This document shows positions 40,435 to 49,411 of a stretch of DNA of 64,000 nucleotides, in pieces (the first letter of the stretch is position 1; the number at the start of each line of letters is the position of its first letter). This DNA is from Cellvibrionaceae bacterium (GTDB lineage Bacteria > Pseudomonadota > Gammaproteobacteria > Pseudomonadales > Cellvibrionaceae). The notes below the pieces were generated by a model. The model was not told where the DNA came from and ran no database searches. It worked only from the letters and a program-made list of their open reading frames with translations. The stretch is taken from positions 62,001 through 126,000 of the forward strand of contig JANPZW010000006.1 of assembly GCA_024707385.1 (NCBI GenBank), given 5' to 3'. Both the position numbers and the translations under genes were made by a program.

Positions 40435-41925
40435 ATGCGTTACACATCGATTCTCGACACCATTGGCAATACGCCTTGCGTGCGCCTGCAAAAAATCGGA
40501 CCTAAGCACGTCAACCTGTTCGTCAAACTCGAATCCTTCAACCCCACCTCCTCCATCAAAGACCGCATGGCAGTGGGGATCATCGAGCACGCGGAGCAAA
40601 CTGGCGCGCTCAAACCGGGGCAAACGGTGGTGGAAGCCACCAGCGGCAACGCTGGCATCGGGCTCGCCATGGTGTGCGCGCAGAAGGGCTATCCGCTGGT
40701 TGTGGTGATGCCGGAAAACTTCAGCGTGGAGCGGCGCAAACTGATTCGTTTTTTTGGCGCCCGCGTTGTACTCACCCCTGCGGGTTACAAAGGCTCGGGC
40801 GCGCTCGCCAAAGCCCAGGAGCTGGCGGAACGCCACGGCTGGTTTTATTGCCGGCAATTCGATAACGACGCTAATGCGGCTGTGCACGCGCGCACCACGG
40901 CGAAAGAAATTCTGCAGGACTTCAATCAAACACCGCTGGATTATTGGGTAACCGGTTATGGCTCTGGCGGAACGTTGAAAGGTGTCGCGCAGATGTTGAA
41001 GCTTTACAGCCCGAAAACCTGTGTGGTGGTGTGCGAGCCGAATGATGCGCAATTATTGGCAAGCAGCGATGGCGACCGCGCCCAGTTCACCAGCCCACCC
41101 CATAGCAACAACCACTATCAACCGCATCTGATGCAGGGCTGGACGCCGGATTTTGTCTCGCGTCTGACCGAGGACGCGCAGCGGGAGGGCTGTATCGACC
41201 AGCTGCTGCCGGTGGACGGCAATCGCGCGATTCAAGTATGTCGGGAATTGGCGCAGCAGGAGGGTATTCTCACCGGCATCAGCGGGGGCGCCACTCTGGC
41301 GGGCGCGCTGCAGATCGCCACGGATGCGGAGCCCGGCAGCAATATTCTGTGCATGCTGCCGGATACCGCGGAGCGCTATCTGACCACACCATTATTCGAT
41401 CCGATCAGCGCCGAGATGAATGCGGAGGAAAATGCCATTTCCGACTCCACCGCCAATTTCCGTTTCGATGCACCACCCAGCCCGCTGCCGGTGATGGAAG
41501 TCGATGAGCAGGAGCCCCTGATTACGGAAATTACCCAGCAAATGCTGCGGCAGTTTATAGGCAACCCCCGCCACCCCGTGGTGATGTTCGGTCTGGAATG
41601 GTGTGAGTTCTGCTGGTCTGTGCGCAAACTCTTTAAAAAGCTCTCCATCCAATTCCACTGCGTCGATCTGGATTCATCGTCCTATCAGAACTGCGGCCTG
41701 GGCACAAAATTAAAAGCCACTCTGGTCGCCCACACAGGCTGCAGCACTTTGCCGCAGATATTCATTGCCGGCGAATATATCGGTGGCTGTATTGAAGTCT
41801 TTGACGCAGTCAACAACCGAAGCCTATTTCGCAAACTCGACAAGGCGGGCGTGCCGTTCAATAAAGTTCTGGATATAGATCCCTACACTCTTCTGCCCGG
41901 CTGGATGCACGGTCCGCGCACCTGA
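40435..41925 (+). CDS. Cysteine synthase fused to a glutaredoxin-like domain
   Basis: A 496-aa fusion. Residues 1 to about 320 form an OASS-type PLP enzyme: SILDTIGNTPCVRL, PLP lysine K42 in NPTSSIKDRMA, substrate loop EATSGNAGIG and phosphate loop YGSGGTLKG. After a linker rich in N, S and P, residues from about 362 form a glutaredoxin-like domain. It has active site WCEFC (C390, C393), then CSTLPQIFIAGEYIGGCIE, the TVPxxF/GGxxD region of glutaredoxins. It could couple cysteine synthesis to thiol redox state, or act as a cysteine/cystathionine-type synthase. The ATG at 40435 is chosen because homology begins there. It is a stand-alone gene. Confidence 0.85.
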   Translation: MRYTSILDTIGNTPCVRLQKIGPKHVNLFVKLESFNPTSSIKDRMAVGIIEHAEQTGALKPGQTVVEATSGNAGIGLAMVCAQKGYPLVVVMPENFSVERRKLIRFFGARVVLTPAGYKGSGALAKAQELAERHGWFYCRQFDNDANAAVHARTTAKEILQDFNQTPLDYWVTGYGSGGTLKGVAQMLKLYSPKTCVVVCEPNDAQLLASSDGDRAQFTSPPHSNNHYQPHLMQGWTPDFVSRLTEDAQREGCIDQLLPVDGNRAIQVCRELAQQEGILTGISGGATLAGALQIATDAEPGSNILCMLPDTAERYLTTPLFDPISAEMNAEENAISDSTANFRFDAPPSPLPVMEVDEQEPLITEITQQMLRQFIGNPRHPVVMFGLEWCEFCWSVRKLFKKLSIQFHCVDLDSSSYQNCGLGTKLKATLVAHTGCSTLPQIFIAGEYIGGCIEVFDAVNNRSLFRKLDKAGVPFNKVLDIDPYTLLPGWMHGPRT

Positions 41926-42055
41926 CGCGCGGCAGCCCATATAACCTGTACTTCTAGGTGGCAAGCATGAACTTCAGAAATGATTTGTCATCAAAAAGCC
42001 GGGGAATTCTAATCATCTATACTTATTTTCATTAACGGACCTTATTCAAGATTAT

Positions 42056-42073
42056 GCAGCGCTTTTGCGCTGC
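42056..42073 (+). other. Hairpin in the leader of the DUF2383 gene
   Basis: GCAGCGC-TTTT-GCGCTGC, a 7-bp perfect stem, 62 bases upstream of the start. A second, weaker CCGG/CCGG pairing follows at 42078-42096. It may be a leader structure; it matches no riboswitch class I know. Confidence 0.35.
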
Positions 42074-42135
42074 CGACCGGGGCGGAAAGCACCGGCTTGT
42101 AAACGATTAAAACCCTGGCTAACGGGAGGTCGATC

Positions 42136-42573
42136 ATGTCCCTCGACGATATTGAAACATTAAGAGAACTGATCCAGACGTTGAATGATGGTGTCGAGTT
42201 TTACCGCGCCGCTTTGGAAAAATCCGAGTCCACCGAGCACAAACTGATTTTCCAGCGGGTGATCCGGGCACGTGTCGCAGCTCTGTCGTACCTGCAACCT
42301 TATATGGTGCAGGAGGAAGGCAGCCCGGAACTCGGCCACACCTTCGGCAGCGTGCTTCATAAAATGTATCCAGACATCCTCTTCGGTCTGAATTCCGACA
42401 GAGACAAAACGCTGATCAAACAATTGGAAGTGGTGGAAAACGAAACACTCAAGGCGATGCAAAAAGCACTGAGCAATATCCAGTCGCCGATGTTGAAATC
42501 CATTCTGCTCGATCTGTATCCGCGTCTCAACCGCTGCCATGATGATGTCTGGCATCTGGACAAAGCCTGCTGA
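42136..42573 (+). CDS. DUF2383 (PA2169-type) four-helix protein
   Basis: A 145-aa all-helical protein (DIETLRELIQTLNDGVEFYR, then KLIFQRVIRARVAALSYLQP) fitting the ferritin-like DUF2383/PA2169 family. The acidic and histidine residues are spaced as in a four-helix bundle (EFY, ENETLKAM, RCHDDVWHLD), but no full di-iron site is evident. Related proteins appear under stress; this is family knowledge and nothing local confirms it. AACGGGAGGT precedes the ATG. It is a single gene. Confidence 0.7.
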   Translation: MSLDDIETLRELIQTLNDGVEFYRAALEKSESTEHKLIFQRVIRARVAALSYLQPYMVQEEGSPELGHTFGSVLHKMYPDILFGLNSDRDKTLIKQLEVVENETLKAMQKALSNIQSPMLKSILLDLYPRLNRCHDDVWHLDKAC

Positions 42574-42636
42574 GAAATACAACCGCTCCGCAGAAATATC
42601 ACCATTTTCATTATCACTCTGCGGAGCCTCTTAGAA

Positions 42637-43656
42637 ATGCCGCTCAATCTGCGCCGCGCTCTCGTCGTGCACTCTCGATTCTTTGCTCTGCTGCTTTTAT
42701 CTGGCCTGATCCTCGCCTGCTCAACCCGCTCTTCTCCGCGCCCGGTCGATGAACACGGTCACTTGAGCGTCAAAGGAAATCGCATCGTCAATCAGCACAG
42801 CCAGCCTGTTTCACTCGCAGGTCCGAGCCTTTTCTGGGGCAATAAAGGTTGGCTTGGTGATCGTTTTTTTCACGCCGATGCCGTGGCCTACGCGCGCAAC
42901 GAGTGGAATGCCGGCATCATCCGCGTCGCCATGGGCGTGGAAGAAGAAGGCGGGATTCTGCACGACTGGGAGGGCCGCATGGCGAAAGTCAAAACCGTTG
43001 TGGACGCGGCCATAGCGCAGGGAATTTACGTGATTATCGATTGGCACAGCCACCACGCCGAGGATCATGTCGACGCTGCACAAATGTTTTTCCGCGAAAT
43101 GGCGCAGACCTACGGCCAGCATCCCAATGTTATTTATGAGATTTACAACGAGCCGCTGGAAGACACCGATTGGAGCACGGTCATCAAGCCTTATGCACTG
43201 ATGCTGATCGACACCATTCGCGCGCTGGATCCCGACAACATCATAGTGGTGGGCACCCAGACATGGTCGCAGGATGTCGACAAGGCGGCGGATGACCCAA
43301 TCACCGGCTTTGCCAATATCGCTTATGCGCTGCATTTTTATGCCGGCACGCATAAACAGGAGCTGCGCGACAAAGCGGAATACGCGCTCAACAAAGGTCT
43401 CGCGCTTATGGTCACCGAATGGGGTGCGGTCAATGCGGATGGCGACGGCGGCGTGGATAAGCAGGAAACCCGACGCTGGATGGATTTTATGCGAGAACAC
43501 CAACTCATTCACTGCAACTGGGCGTTCAACAATAAAAAAGAAGGCGCGTCTGTATTCACCCCACAAACCAATCCCGCCGGTCCCTGGAAAAATAAAGATC
43601 TGACTGAATCGGGCCGCCTCGCTAAAGACATCATCAAAAACTGGTCCGCGCCTTAG
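42637..43656 (+). CDS. GH5 endoglucanase-type lipoprotein
   Basis: A 339-aa glycoside hydrolase family 5 enzyme anchored as a lipoprotein (C28 in LILAC). Acid/base E172 is in VIYEIYNEPLED and nucleophile E261 in LMVTEWGAVN. DWHSHHAEDH supplies the conserved substrate-site histidine. The pattern is that of bacterial GH5_2 cellulases. There is no carbohydrate-binding module and no Ser-rich linker. A cell-surface or periplasmic role on short beta-glucans is likely. A terminator follows, then tpx. Confidence 0.92.
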   Translation: MPLNLRRALVVHSRFFALLLLSGLILACSTRSSPRPVDEHGHLSVKGNRIVNQHSQPVSLAGPSLFWGNKGWLGDRFFHADAVAYARNEWNAGIIRVAMGVEEEGGILHDWEGRMAKVKTVVDAAIAQGIYVIIDWHSHHAEDHVDAAQMFFREMAQTYGQHPNVIYEIYNEPLEDTDWSTVIKPYALMLIDTIRALDPDNIIVVGTQTWSQDVDKAADDPITGFANIAYALHFYAGTHKQELRDKAEYALNKGLALMVTEWGAVNADGDGGVDKQETRRWMDFMREHQLIHCNWAFNNKKEGASVFTPQTNPAGPWKNKDLTESGRLAKDIIKNWSAP

Positions 43657-43697
43657 CGGGATTTTCACCGCGGGTTCGCGACTGGCTTTGCCTCTGT

Positions 43698-43729
43698 AAT
43701 ACGCGTATCTTTACCCGCGCGTATTTTTT
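43698..43729 (+). terminator. Rho-independent terminator after the first GH5 gene
   Basis: AATACGCG (43698-43705) pairs with CGCGTATT (43718-43725) around a 12-base loop and runs into a T tract. Confidence 0.8.
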
Positions 43730-43861
43730 ACCTGTCCGTAGGATTTACCCACACATAACTTACCCGCGCATAACAACTGCGTTCCACACAAAAAATGTGG
43801 GCAATGGACTTTCTCAGGAGCGTCGTGCCCATCTCATCTTTATTCCCGTTAGGAGACGTAT

Positions 43862-44356
43862 ATGGCAACTGTGACTCTCAAAGGCAATGCACTGGAAACC
43901 GTCGGCGATCTGCCCAAAGTCGGCTCCGCCGCGCCCGCGTTCACACTGGTGAAAAGCGATTTGTCCGAGGTTTCTCTGGAGAATTATCGCGGCAAAAAAC
44001 TGGTGCTGAATATTTTCCCATCCATTGATACCGGCACCTGCGCCATGTCGGTGCGCACCTTCAACCAAAAAGCGGCGGAACTGGAAAATACCGAAGTGCT
44101 GTGCGTCTCCATGGATCTGCCCTTCGCTCTCGGCCGTTTCTGCGGTGCGGAAGGTATCGACAAAGTCAGCGCGGCTTCCGGTTTCCGCTCCAGCTTCGGC
44201 AAGGATTACGGTTTGACATTCAGCACCGGCCCGCTGCGAGGACTTTATTCACGCTCCGTGATTGTGATCGACGAAAACGGCAAGGTTCTCTACAACGAAC
44301 AGGTTAACGAAACTGTCAACGAACCGAATTACGAAGCGGCGTTAAAAGCGCTTTAA
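43862..44356 (+). CDS. tpx: Thiol peroxidase, Tpx type
   Basis: Atypical 2-Cys peroxiredoxin of 164 aa that reduces lipid and hydrogen peroxides with thioredoxin. Peroxidatic C60 is in [15 protein letters not shown] and resolving C94 in [10 protein letters not shown], the exact Tpx spacing. TTAGGAG (43849-43855) precedes the ATG. It is a single gene between two GH5 genes, with terminators on both sides. Confidence 0.97.
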   Translation: MATVTLKGNALETVGDLPKVGSAAPAFTLVKSDLSEVSLENYRGKKLVLNIFPSIDTGTCAMSVRTFNQKAAELENTEVLCVSMDLPFALGRFCGAEGIDKVSAASGFRSSFGKDYGLTFSTGPLRGLYSRSVIVIDENGKVLYNEQVNETVNEPNYEAALKAL

Positions 44357-44373
44357 TTCGCAGCAAGAGGAAT

Positions 44374-44403
44374 AAAAAAACCGGCGCATGCGCCGGTTTT
44401 TTT
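44374..44403. terminator. Bidirectional terminator between tpx and the second GH5 gene
   Basis: A7, a CCGGCG-CATG-CGCCGG stem, then T7. It is symmetrical and sits between two convergent genes. Confidence 0.92.
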
Positions 44404-44411
44404 GGGGAGGA

Positions 44412-45597
44412 TTACTGGCCCTGTTCGCGGGCGCGCTGCTTGAGCATTTCCTGTTTGAAAAATTCGCCCTGCTCGGAGGGAGTGAACTTCCAGTCATGAA
44501 TCATCGTCGGATACCAGCCGGGATCAAATACCCAGGCGATGTAGGAAACGCCTTTCTTCTGCATGTATTCCATAATATTCGGCCCGTAGGTACCGTCGTT
44601 GTTGATCGTCGGCACATGCGAACCGTAATCCGTCTCTTTCGACCAACCGAGTTCTGAGGCGATCACAGGATATTTATCCGCAGCAAAACCCCAAGTCTTT
44701 TTCCCACATGGCGAAAAAGCTTTCGCGGCTGGGATCCGCCGGGCGGGCTTTTTGCGGATAGGGATGAATGGCGTAAGCCACACCTTGGCGGCGCACCGGC
44801 GCGTGGCCAACTTGCGTCAGGTCGTAAGCCCAGTTGTGGCCCGCTACCAGAGGAATCGCTTTTTTGTTGTACACGTAAATCAGGTCGATGTAGGTCTCGA
44901 GCATATTGCGCCAGCTTTCCCACGTGGATTTGCCGAGGGAATAAGCACCGGTACCGATGTAATCGTGGGTCGGCTCGTTAAAGATTTCATAGACCGCCAC
45001 GGTGGGCACATCGCGATAACGATGGGCGATTCTGCGCCAGAAATCTGCGGTTTCCCTTTGCGTGGTTTCGTACATCACATGCTGATACATCTCGGTTTCC
45101 AGGTTGCCCATGGAATGCCAATCGATAATCAAATACATATCCAGGGCATTGGCCCAGCGCGCCGCTTCGTCAATACGGGCGAAAAACCATTCGCTGCCGT
45201 GTTTGCGCCAGGACAGGGGATGGATAGGCAGACGTATGGTGTTGGCTCCCCAGCGATGCACCTCCTCAAACAGCCCTTTATTCCAGCGCTTTTCCATACT
45301 GAGTTTGCCAGGGTCCGCAATGCTCACGCCGCGAAAAATAAACGACTTGCCGTCCTCAGTGACAAAACTATTACCCTTCACCGCGATAAAACTTTGCGGT
45401 TTAAGAGAAGAAGCATCGAAGACCTTCGGATAGGGAGTATTCCACCATTCTTTCGCAGAGGCTTGGGAGGCGGTAAAACCGTGATTCTGCCCTGGGGCCA
45501 ACCCATCGGTGGATCGGGTGGAGGCACACGAAGAGAGCAGCAAAGGCAAAAGTAAAACGAACAGGCCCCTTGTCAGCCAGGGGAAAGGAATTTTCAT
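44412..45597 (-). CDS. GH5-family glycanase lipoprotein (frame broken once)
   Basis: About 394 aa after correction. The signal peptide ends in lipobox LLSSC (C24). The catalytic segments are AVYEIFNEPTHDY (acid/base) and PVIASELGWSKE (nucleophile), with IRLPIHPLSW and IIDWHSMG in canonical places. The frame breaks at the A4 run 44685-44688 (one extra); correction gives EKDLGFAADKYPVIASELGW. It differs clearly from the first GH5 gene, with a longer N-terminal region and ELGW in place of EWG, so it is probably another subfamily with another glycan. The ATG at 45597 follows AAAGGG; the longer reading to 45669 lacks a site. Confidence 0.88.
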
Positions 45598-45690
45598 TAT
45601 TGAACCCTTTGTTATTAGGAAGTAGTAATTGGCATAGGACTTATAGTCAACCGGCGCAAAATGTAACAAATACCGGCCGGGGTGGCCACG

Positions 45691-46797
45691 TTATAGACGG
45701 CCGTCGGGCCGATCAACCACCCCTTTATCGGCCAGCGCCGCCAGTGTCTGGCGATACACCGGCCCCAGCGTCTGCCAATACAACCGCGATACGTCCGGCG
45801 GCGTCCACTCATCTTCACCCTCACAAAAGGCCTGCAGCCAGCGGCAAAGCGCCGGGGTTTCATCCGCGCCAGAGGCGTAGCGCCAGCGCGCCTCGAACCA
45901 TTCGGGATAGGCCAGGCGATCCGGCACCACCGGCAGGCAGCCCTCCGCCACCGCCTCCAGTAACGCCAAACCCTGAAAATCGTGATGCGCTGTGGACAGC
46001 ACCAGATGGGCCTGGCGCAACAGCGCCCGGTAATCCTCCAGCGTCTCCACATATCCCCAATGCCCGAGCCAGCCGCGCTGCATCAGCAGCTCATGCAGCT
46101 GGGCAAATTCCTCCGGCTGGCGGCGGAAACTCTGGCCGACAATGTGAAATTGCAAATCCAGCTGCGCCGGCAGATGTGCGACTGCCGCCAGCAGCAGCTC
46201 CGGCCCTTTGTCGTATTCCCAGCGGTGGTTCCACACCACCTGGATACGCCCCGATCGACGCAGCGGTGCCTGCACCGGAGTGTCCAGAGGCACCGGCAGC
46301 ACCTGGGATTTGGCCGCGAGCTGCTCCGCCACTCCCGCGGGAACCGCATCCGGCAGCTTGGCCAGCAGTGCGGCAACACCGGCGATGAACGTCGTCAGGT
46401 TGTAGCGGCTGTTGAACAGCAGCAGATCCGCCGCCAAAGCCGCGTAGAGACTGACCATCTGCGGTTCCACCCCCTCATGCTGATGGGCGGATGCCGGATA
46501 GGCGAACTGGTTTTCGTGGAAGTACAGAGCGGTGGGCAGATGCGCGAGCTGCGGCACCAGGCCGCGCAAGGTGGCGAGGTCGGTCATGGAGGTGGCGACC
46601 AGCAGATCGTAGGGCGCCGTCAGCAGGGCGCGCTGCTCCTGGCTCCAGGTGAGGCTGTTGCCGCGCACGCGCCAGCTGAAGAATCGCGCCGGCAGCGTCA
46701 GGCAGGTCCACTCCCAATCGTCCAGATAGCGACAGAGACCGCGCCGCCAGTAAGCGTGACTCGGGGCGTCATAGGGGGACAGCAATAGAACCTTCAT
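45691..46797 (-). CDS. tRNA-queuosine alpha-mannosyltransferase-like glycosyltransferase
   Basis: A 368-aa GT-B glycosyltransferase. The N-terminal domain MKVLLLSPYDAPSHAYWRRG...FHENQFAYP is the DUF3524 region typical of QTMAN/GTDC1 proteins. The C-terminal domain has WNHRWEYDKGPELLLAA and HHDFQGLALLEAVAEGCLPV, the donor-sugar EX7E-like segment. Family members mannosylate queuosine in tRNA-Asp of animals. The bacterial role is usually assigned by similarity only, and other glycosyl transfers are possible. It is divergent from motA, with a 115-base gap. Confidence 0.78.
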   Translation of the reverse strand: MKVLLLSPYDAPSHAYWRRGLCRYLDDWEWTCLTLPARFFSWRVRGNSLTWSQEQRALLTAPYDLLVATSMTDLATLRGLVPQLAHLPTALYFHENQFAYPASAHQHEGVEPQMVSLYAALAADLLLFNSRYNLTTFIAGVAALLAKLPDAVPAGVAEQLAAKSQVLPVPLDTPVQAPLRRSGRIQVVWNHRWEYDKGPELLLAAVAHLPAQLDLQFHIVGQSFRRQPEEFAQLHELLMQRGWLGHWGYVETLEDYRALLRQAHLVLSTAHHDFQGLALLEAVAEGCLPVVPDRLAYPEWFEARWRYASGADETPALCRWLQAFCEGEDEWTPPDVSRLYWQTLGPVYRQTLAALADKGVVDRPDGRL

Positions 46798-46912
46798 CGC
46801 AAAAATACCCGGAACGCAGGCGCTCGGCCTTCTATAGTCAATAACAGAGCCTCCGGCTCACCCCAATTCGCCCAGCCGGGCGGCCCACAGAAATCCGCTT
46901 CGGAGGAAGCAC

Positions 46913-47767
46913 GTGAACATCATTCTCGGCGTCATCGTCGTCCTCGCCTGTGTGCTCGGCGGCTTTATGGCGCACGGCGGCAAAGTGCTCGCCCTTTTCC
47001 AGCCCTATGAAATATTGATCATCTGCGGAGCTGCCCTGGGTGCGATGATCATCGCCAACCCGCTCTCCGTCAGCATCGGGGTGATCAAATCCTCCGGCGA
47101 CCTGCTGACGCCGTTGAAATATAACAAAACCGCCTACCTCAACCTGCTCAACCTCATGTACGACCTGCTCAATAAATCGCGGCGGGAAGGCTTGATGGCG
47201 ATGGAAGCGGATATTGATGATCCGGCCGCCAGCCCGATCTTCAGCCAGTATCCGGCGATTCTCAAGAATCATCATGCAATCGAATTCATCTGCGACTACC
47301 TGCGCATCATGATCAGCGGCAGCATGGCGACCCATGAACTGGAAGCGCTGATCGACCAGGAACTCGAAGCGCATCACCAGGAATCCGCGCTGATTCCCAA
47401 TGCCATCTCCAAAGCTGCCGACGGTCTGCCGGGATTCGGCATTGTCGCCGCCGTGCTGGGGATTGTGATCACCATGGGCAAACTGGGTGGGCCGCCAGAC
47501 GAATTGGGCCGCTCGGTGGCCGCCGCCCTGGTGGGCACCCTGCTCGGTATTCTGTTTGCCTACGGTTTTATCGGTCCCTTCTCGTCCTATCTCGAACACA
47601 AGAACCGTGACGAGGCGCGTTATTACGAGTGCATCAAAGCCTGTTTCATCGCCTCCATGAATGGTATGCCACCACAACTGGCGGTGGAGTTCGGCCGCAA
47701 GGTGTTGTTCCACAGCGTGCGCCCCAGCTTCTCCGAACTGGAAGAGCAATATCGTGGCAAAAAGTAA
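46913..47767 (+). CDS. motA: Flagellar motor stator protein MotA
   Basis: Four-TM stator subunit of 284 aa. GTG start 46913 is preceded by CGGAGGAA. The cytoplasmic loop shows NKSRREGLMAMEADI, the charged torque-generating region. The conserved prolines sit in GLPGFGIVAAVLG (TM3) and near FAYGFIGP (TM4). The sequence is of the proton-driven, MotA/LafT-like type. motB overlaps its end by 14 bases. No chemotaxis or other flagellar structural operon is in the window. Confidence 0.96.
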   Translation: MNIILGVIVVLACVLGGFMAHGGKVLALFQPYEILIICGAALGAMIIANPLSVSIGVIKSSGDLLTPLKYNKTAYLNLLNLMYDLLNKSRREGLMAMEADIDDPAASPIFSQYPAILKNHHAIEFICDYLRIMISGSMATHELEALIDQELEAHHQESALIPNAISKAADGLPGFGIVAAVLGIVITMGKLGGPPDELGRSVAAALVGTLLGILFAYGFIGPFSSYLEHKNRDEARYYECIKACFIASMNGMPPQLAVEFGRKVLFHSVRPSFSELEEQYRGKK

Positions 47768-48824
47768 ACCCGGCCAGGACGCGGGCAAACCCTCCGTCAT
47801 CATCATCCGCAAAAACAAAGGCCACGGGCACGGCCACCACGGCGGCTCCTGGAAGGTGGCACTGGCGGACTTCATGACGGCGATGATGGCGTTCTTTCTC
47901 CTCATGTGGCTGCTCGAAACCGCTACGCCTAAAGAGCTGCGCGCCATCGCCGGTTATTTCCAGGCGCCGGGAGCCAAACCTCTGGTGGGCCCGGGCGGCG
48001 CAAATGCATCGGCCATCGATCTGACTGCCGCCATGATGGAGAACCAGCCGAGGATGGAAGCCGGCACCGCGAGCCCGCTCGACGCCGCCGGCATTCTTGG
48101 CGACAGCCCAGAAGACAGCCCGACAGAAACGGAAAAAGAGCTGGAGGAGATACCCGCCGACGAAAGTGAAAACAGCGTGGACGCGCTGGCGGAACAGCTC
48201 GCCGCGGTGGAGCGCAAACAGCTGGAGGAGCTGGCGGAGCAGCTGGTGCGGGAGATCAATAATCTGGATTCCGCGCTGAACTTGCTCAAGGACCAGATCC
48301 GGCTGGAGTTCACCGATCTGGGCCTCAGTATCCAGGTCATCGACCGGGAGCGGCGCACCATGTTCAACGAGGGCAGCGCGCGCCTGCGCGACTACTCCGA
48401 AGACGCATTGCACGCCCTGGCGCCGATCATCGACAAGGTTCCCAACCGTATCAGCATCGTCGGTCACACCGATGCCAAGCCCTACAGCCCGGGCGCTGTC
48501 TACTCGAATTGGGAACTCTCATCCGATCGCGCCCACAGCGCGCGCCGCGCCCTGCTCACCGGCGGCTATACCGAAAGCAAGGTGATCGCGGTACAGGGAA
48601 TGGCGTCGAAAGCGCCTTTCGTCCCCAGCAACCCCACCGACCCGAGCAACCGGCGCATCGCCATAGTGGTGCTGAAACAACAGGTTGCCGACGCCATGAT
48701 GAAGGTCGACCCGGATTCGGGGCAGGACATACTGCAGAATCCCGGCGCAGCCCGCGAAGCCTCGCGCCGGATCATGACTGAAAAGGAAATCGAGCGCGCG
48801 ATAGACGCCGGCCACAAACCCTAA
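47754..48824 (+). CDS. motB: Flagellar motor stator protein MotB
   Basis: A 356-aa stator subunit. GTG 47754, 14 bases inside motA, places the basic His-rich N-terminus (GHGHGHHGG, 23-31) just before the single TM. The proton-binding Asp is D39 in ALADFMTAMMAFFLLMWLL. The C-terminal OmpA-like peptidoglycan-binding domain (about 210-320) contains ISIVGHTDAKPY and LSSDRAHSARR. The acidic linker (ETEKELEEIPADESENS) is longer than in E. coli. It is translationally coupled to motA. Confidence 0.95.
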   Translation: MAKSKPGQDAGKPSVIIIRKNKGHGHGHHGGSWKVALADFMTAMMAFFLLMWLLETATPKELRAIAGYFQAPGAKPLVGPGGANASAIDLTAAMMENQPRMEAGTASPLDAAGILGDSPEDSPTETEKELEEIPADESENSVDALAEQLAAVERKQLEELAEQLVREINNLDSALNLLKDQIRLEFTDLGLSIQVIDRERRTMFNEGSARLRDYSEDALHALAPIIDKVPNRISIVGHTDAKPYSPGAVYSNWELSSDRAHSARRALLTGGYTESKVIAVQGMASKAPFVPSNPTDPSNRRIAIVVLKQQVADAMMKVDPDSGQDILQNPGAAREASRRIMTEKEIERAIDAGHKP

Positions 48825-48833
48825 CGTGGCGCG

Positions 48834-49316
48834 TCAATCGCGGAAATTGGTGAACTGGAAAGGCTGGCCGAGTTTAGCCTGACGCACCAGGGCGATGACC
48901 GCCTGCAGGTCATCGCGGCTTTTGCCGGTCACCCGCACCTGATCCCCCTGAATGGCGGACTGCACCTTGATCTTGCTGTCCTTGATCTGTTTGATCACCT
49001 TCTTCGCCACCTCCTGCTCAATACCCTCCTTGAACTTGACGGCGATGCTGTAGGTTTTGCCGGAGTGGACCACTTCCCCCACCTCCATGGTGTCCACATC
49101 CACATTGCGCTTGATGAGCTTGTTGCGCAGCATGTCGACCATTTGCTGCAGCTGGAAATCCGCCTCGGCGGTCAGCTTGGTCTCTTCCTTGGTCCACTCA
49201 AACTTGGCTTCCACACCGCGGAAATCAAACCGCGTTTCCAGCTCGCGCTGGGCGTTTTCCACCGCGTTGCGCACTTCCTGCGAATCGATTTCGGAAACTA
49301 TGTCAAAGGACGGCAT
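48834..49316 (-). CDS. yajQ: YajQ-family nucleotide-binding protein
   Basis: A 160-aa protein beginning [20 protein letters not shown] and ending [17 protein letters not shown], near-identical in layout to YajQ. The fold is two RNA-recognition-like domains. A Xanthomonas homologue binds cyclic di-GMP; whether this one does is unknown. ATG 49316 is chosen because the family starts there. It is convergent with motB, with only 9 bases between the stops. Confidence 0.94.
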   Translation of the reverse strand: MPSFDIVSEIDSQEVRNAVENAQRELETRFDFRGVEAKFEWTKEETKLTAEADFQLQQMVDMLRNKLIKRNVDVDTMEVGEVVHSGKTYSIAVKFKEGIEQEVAKKVIKQIKDSKIKVQSAIQGDQVRVTGKSRDDLQAVIALVRQAKLGQPFQFTNFRD

Positions 49317-49411
49317 ATCGATAACCCTCGTGTTCAATCGGAAACAAGCCCGGCCGGGCAAAGGGCGCCAGTCTAACAAGGAAAAAACGGCTTTTCAGGT
49401 CAAGAAAAAAG

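Noticed and set aside
42056..42096. Leader hairpins before the DUF2383 gene as a riboswitch
   Set aside because: Only simple stems are visible; no conserved core of a known riboswitch class could be matched.
46838..47947. 369-codon open frame antisense to motA and the start of motB
   Set aside because: Shadow frame; the sense strand encodes unmistakable MotA and MotB with proper starts.
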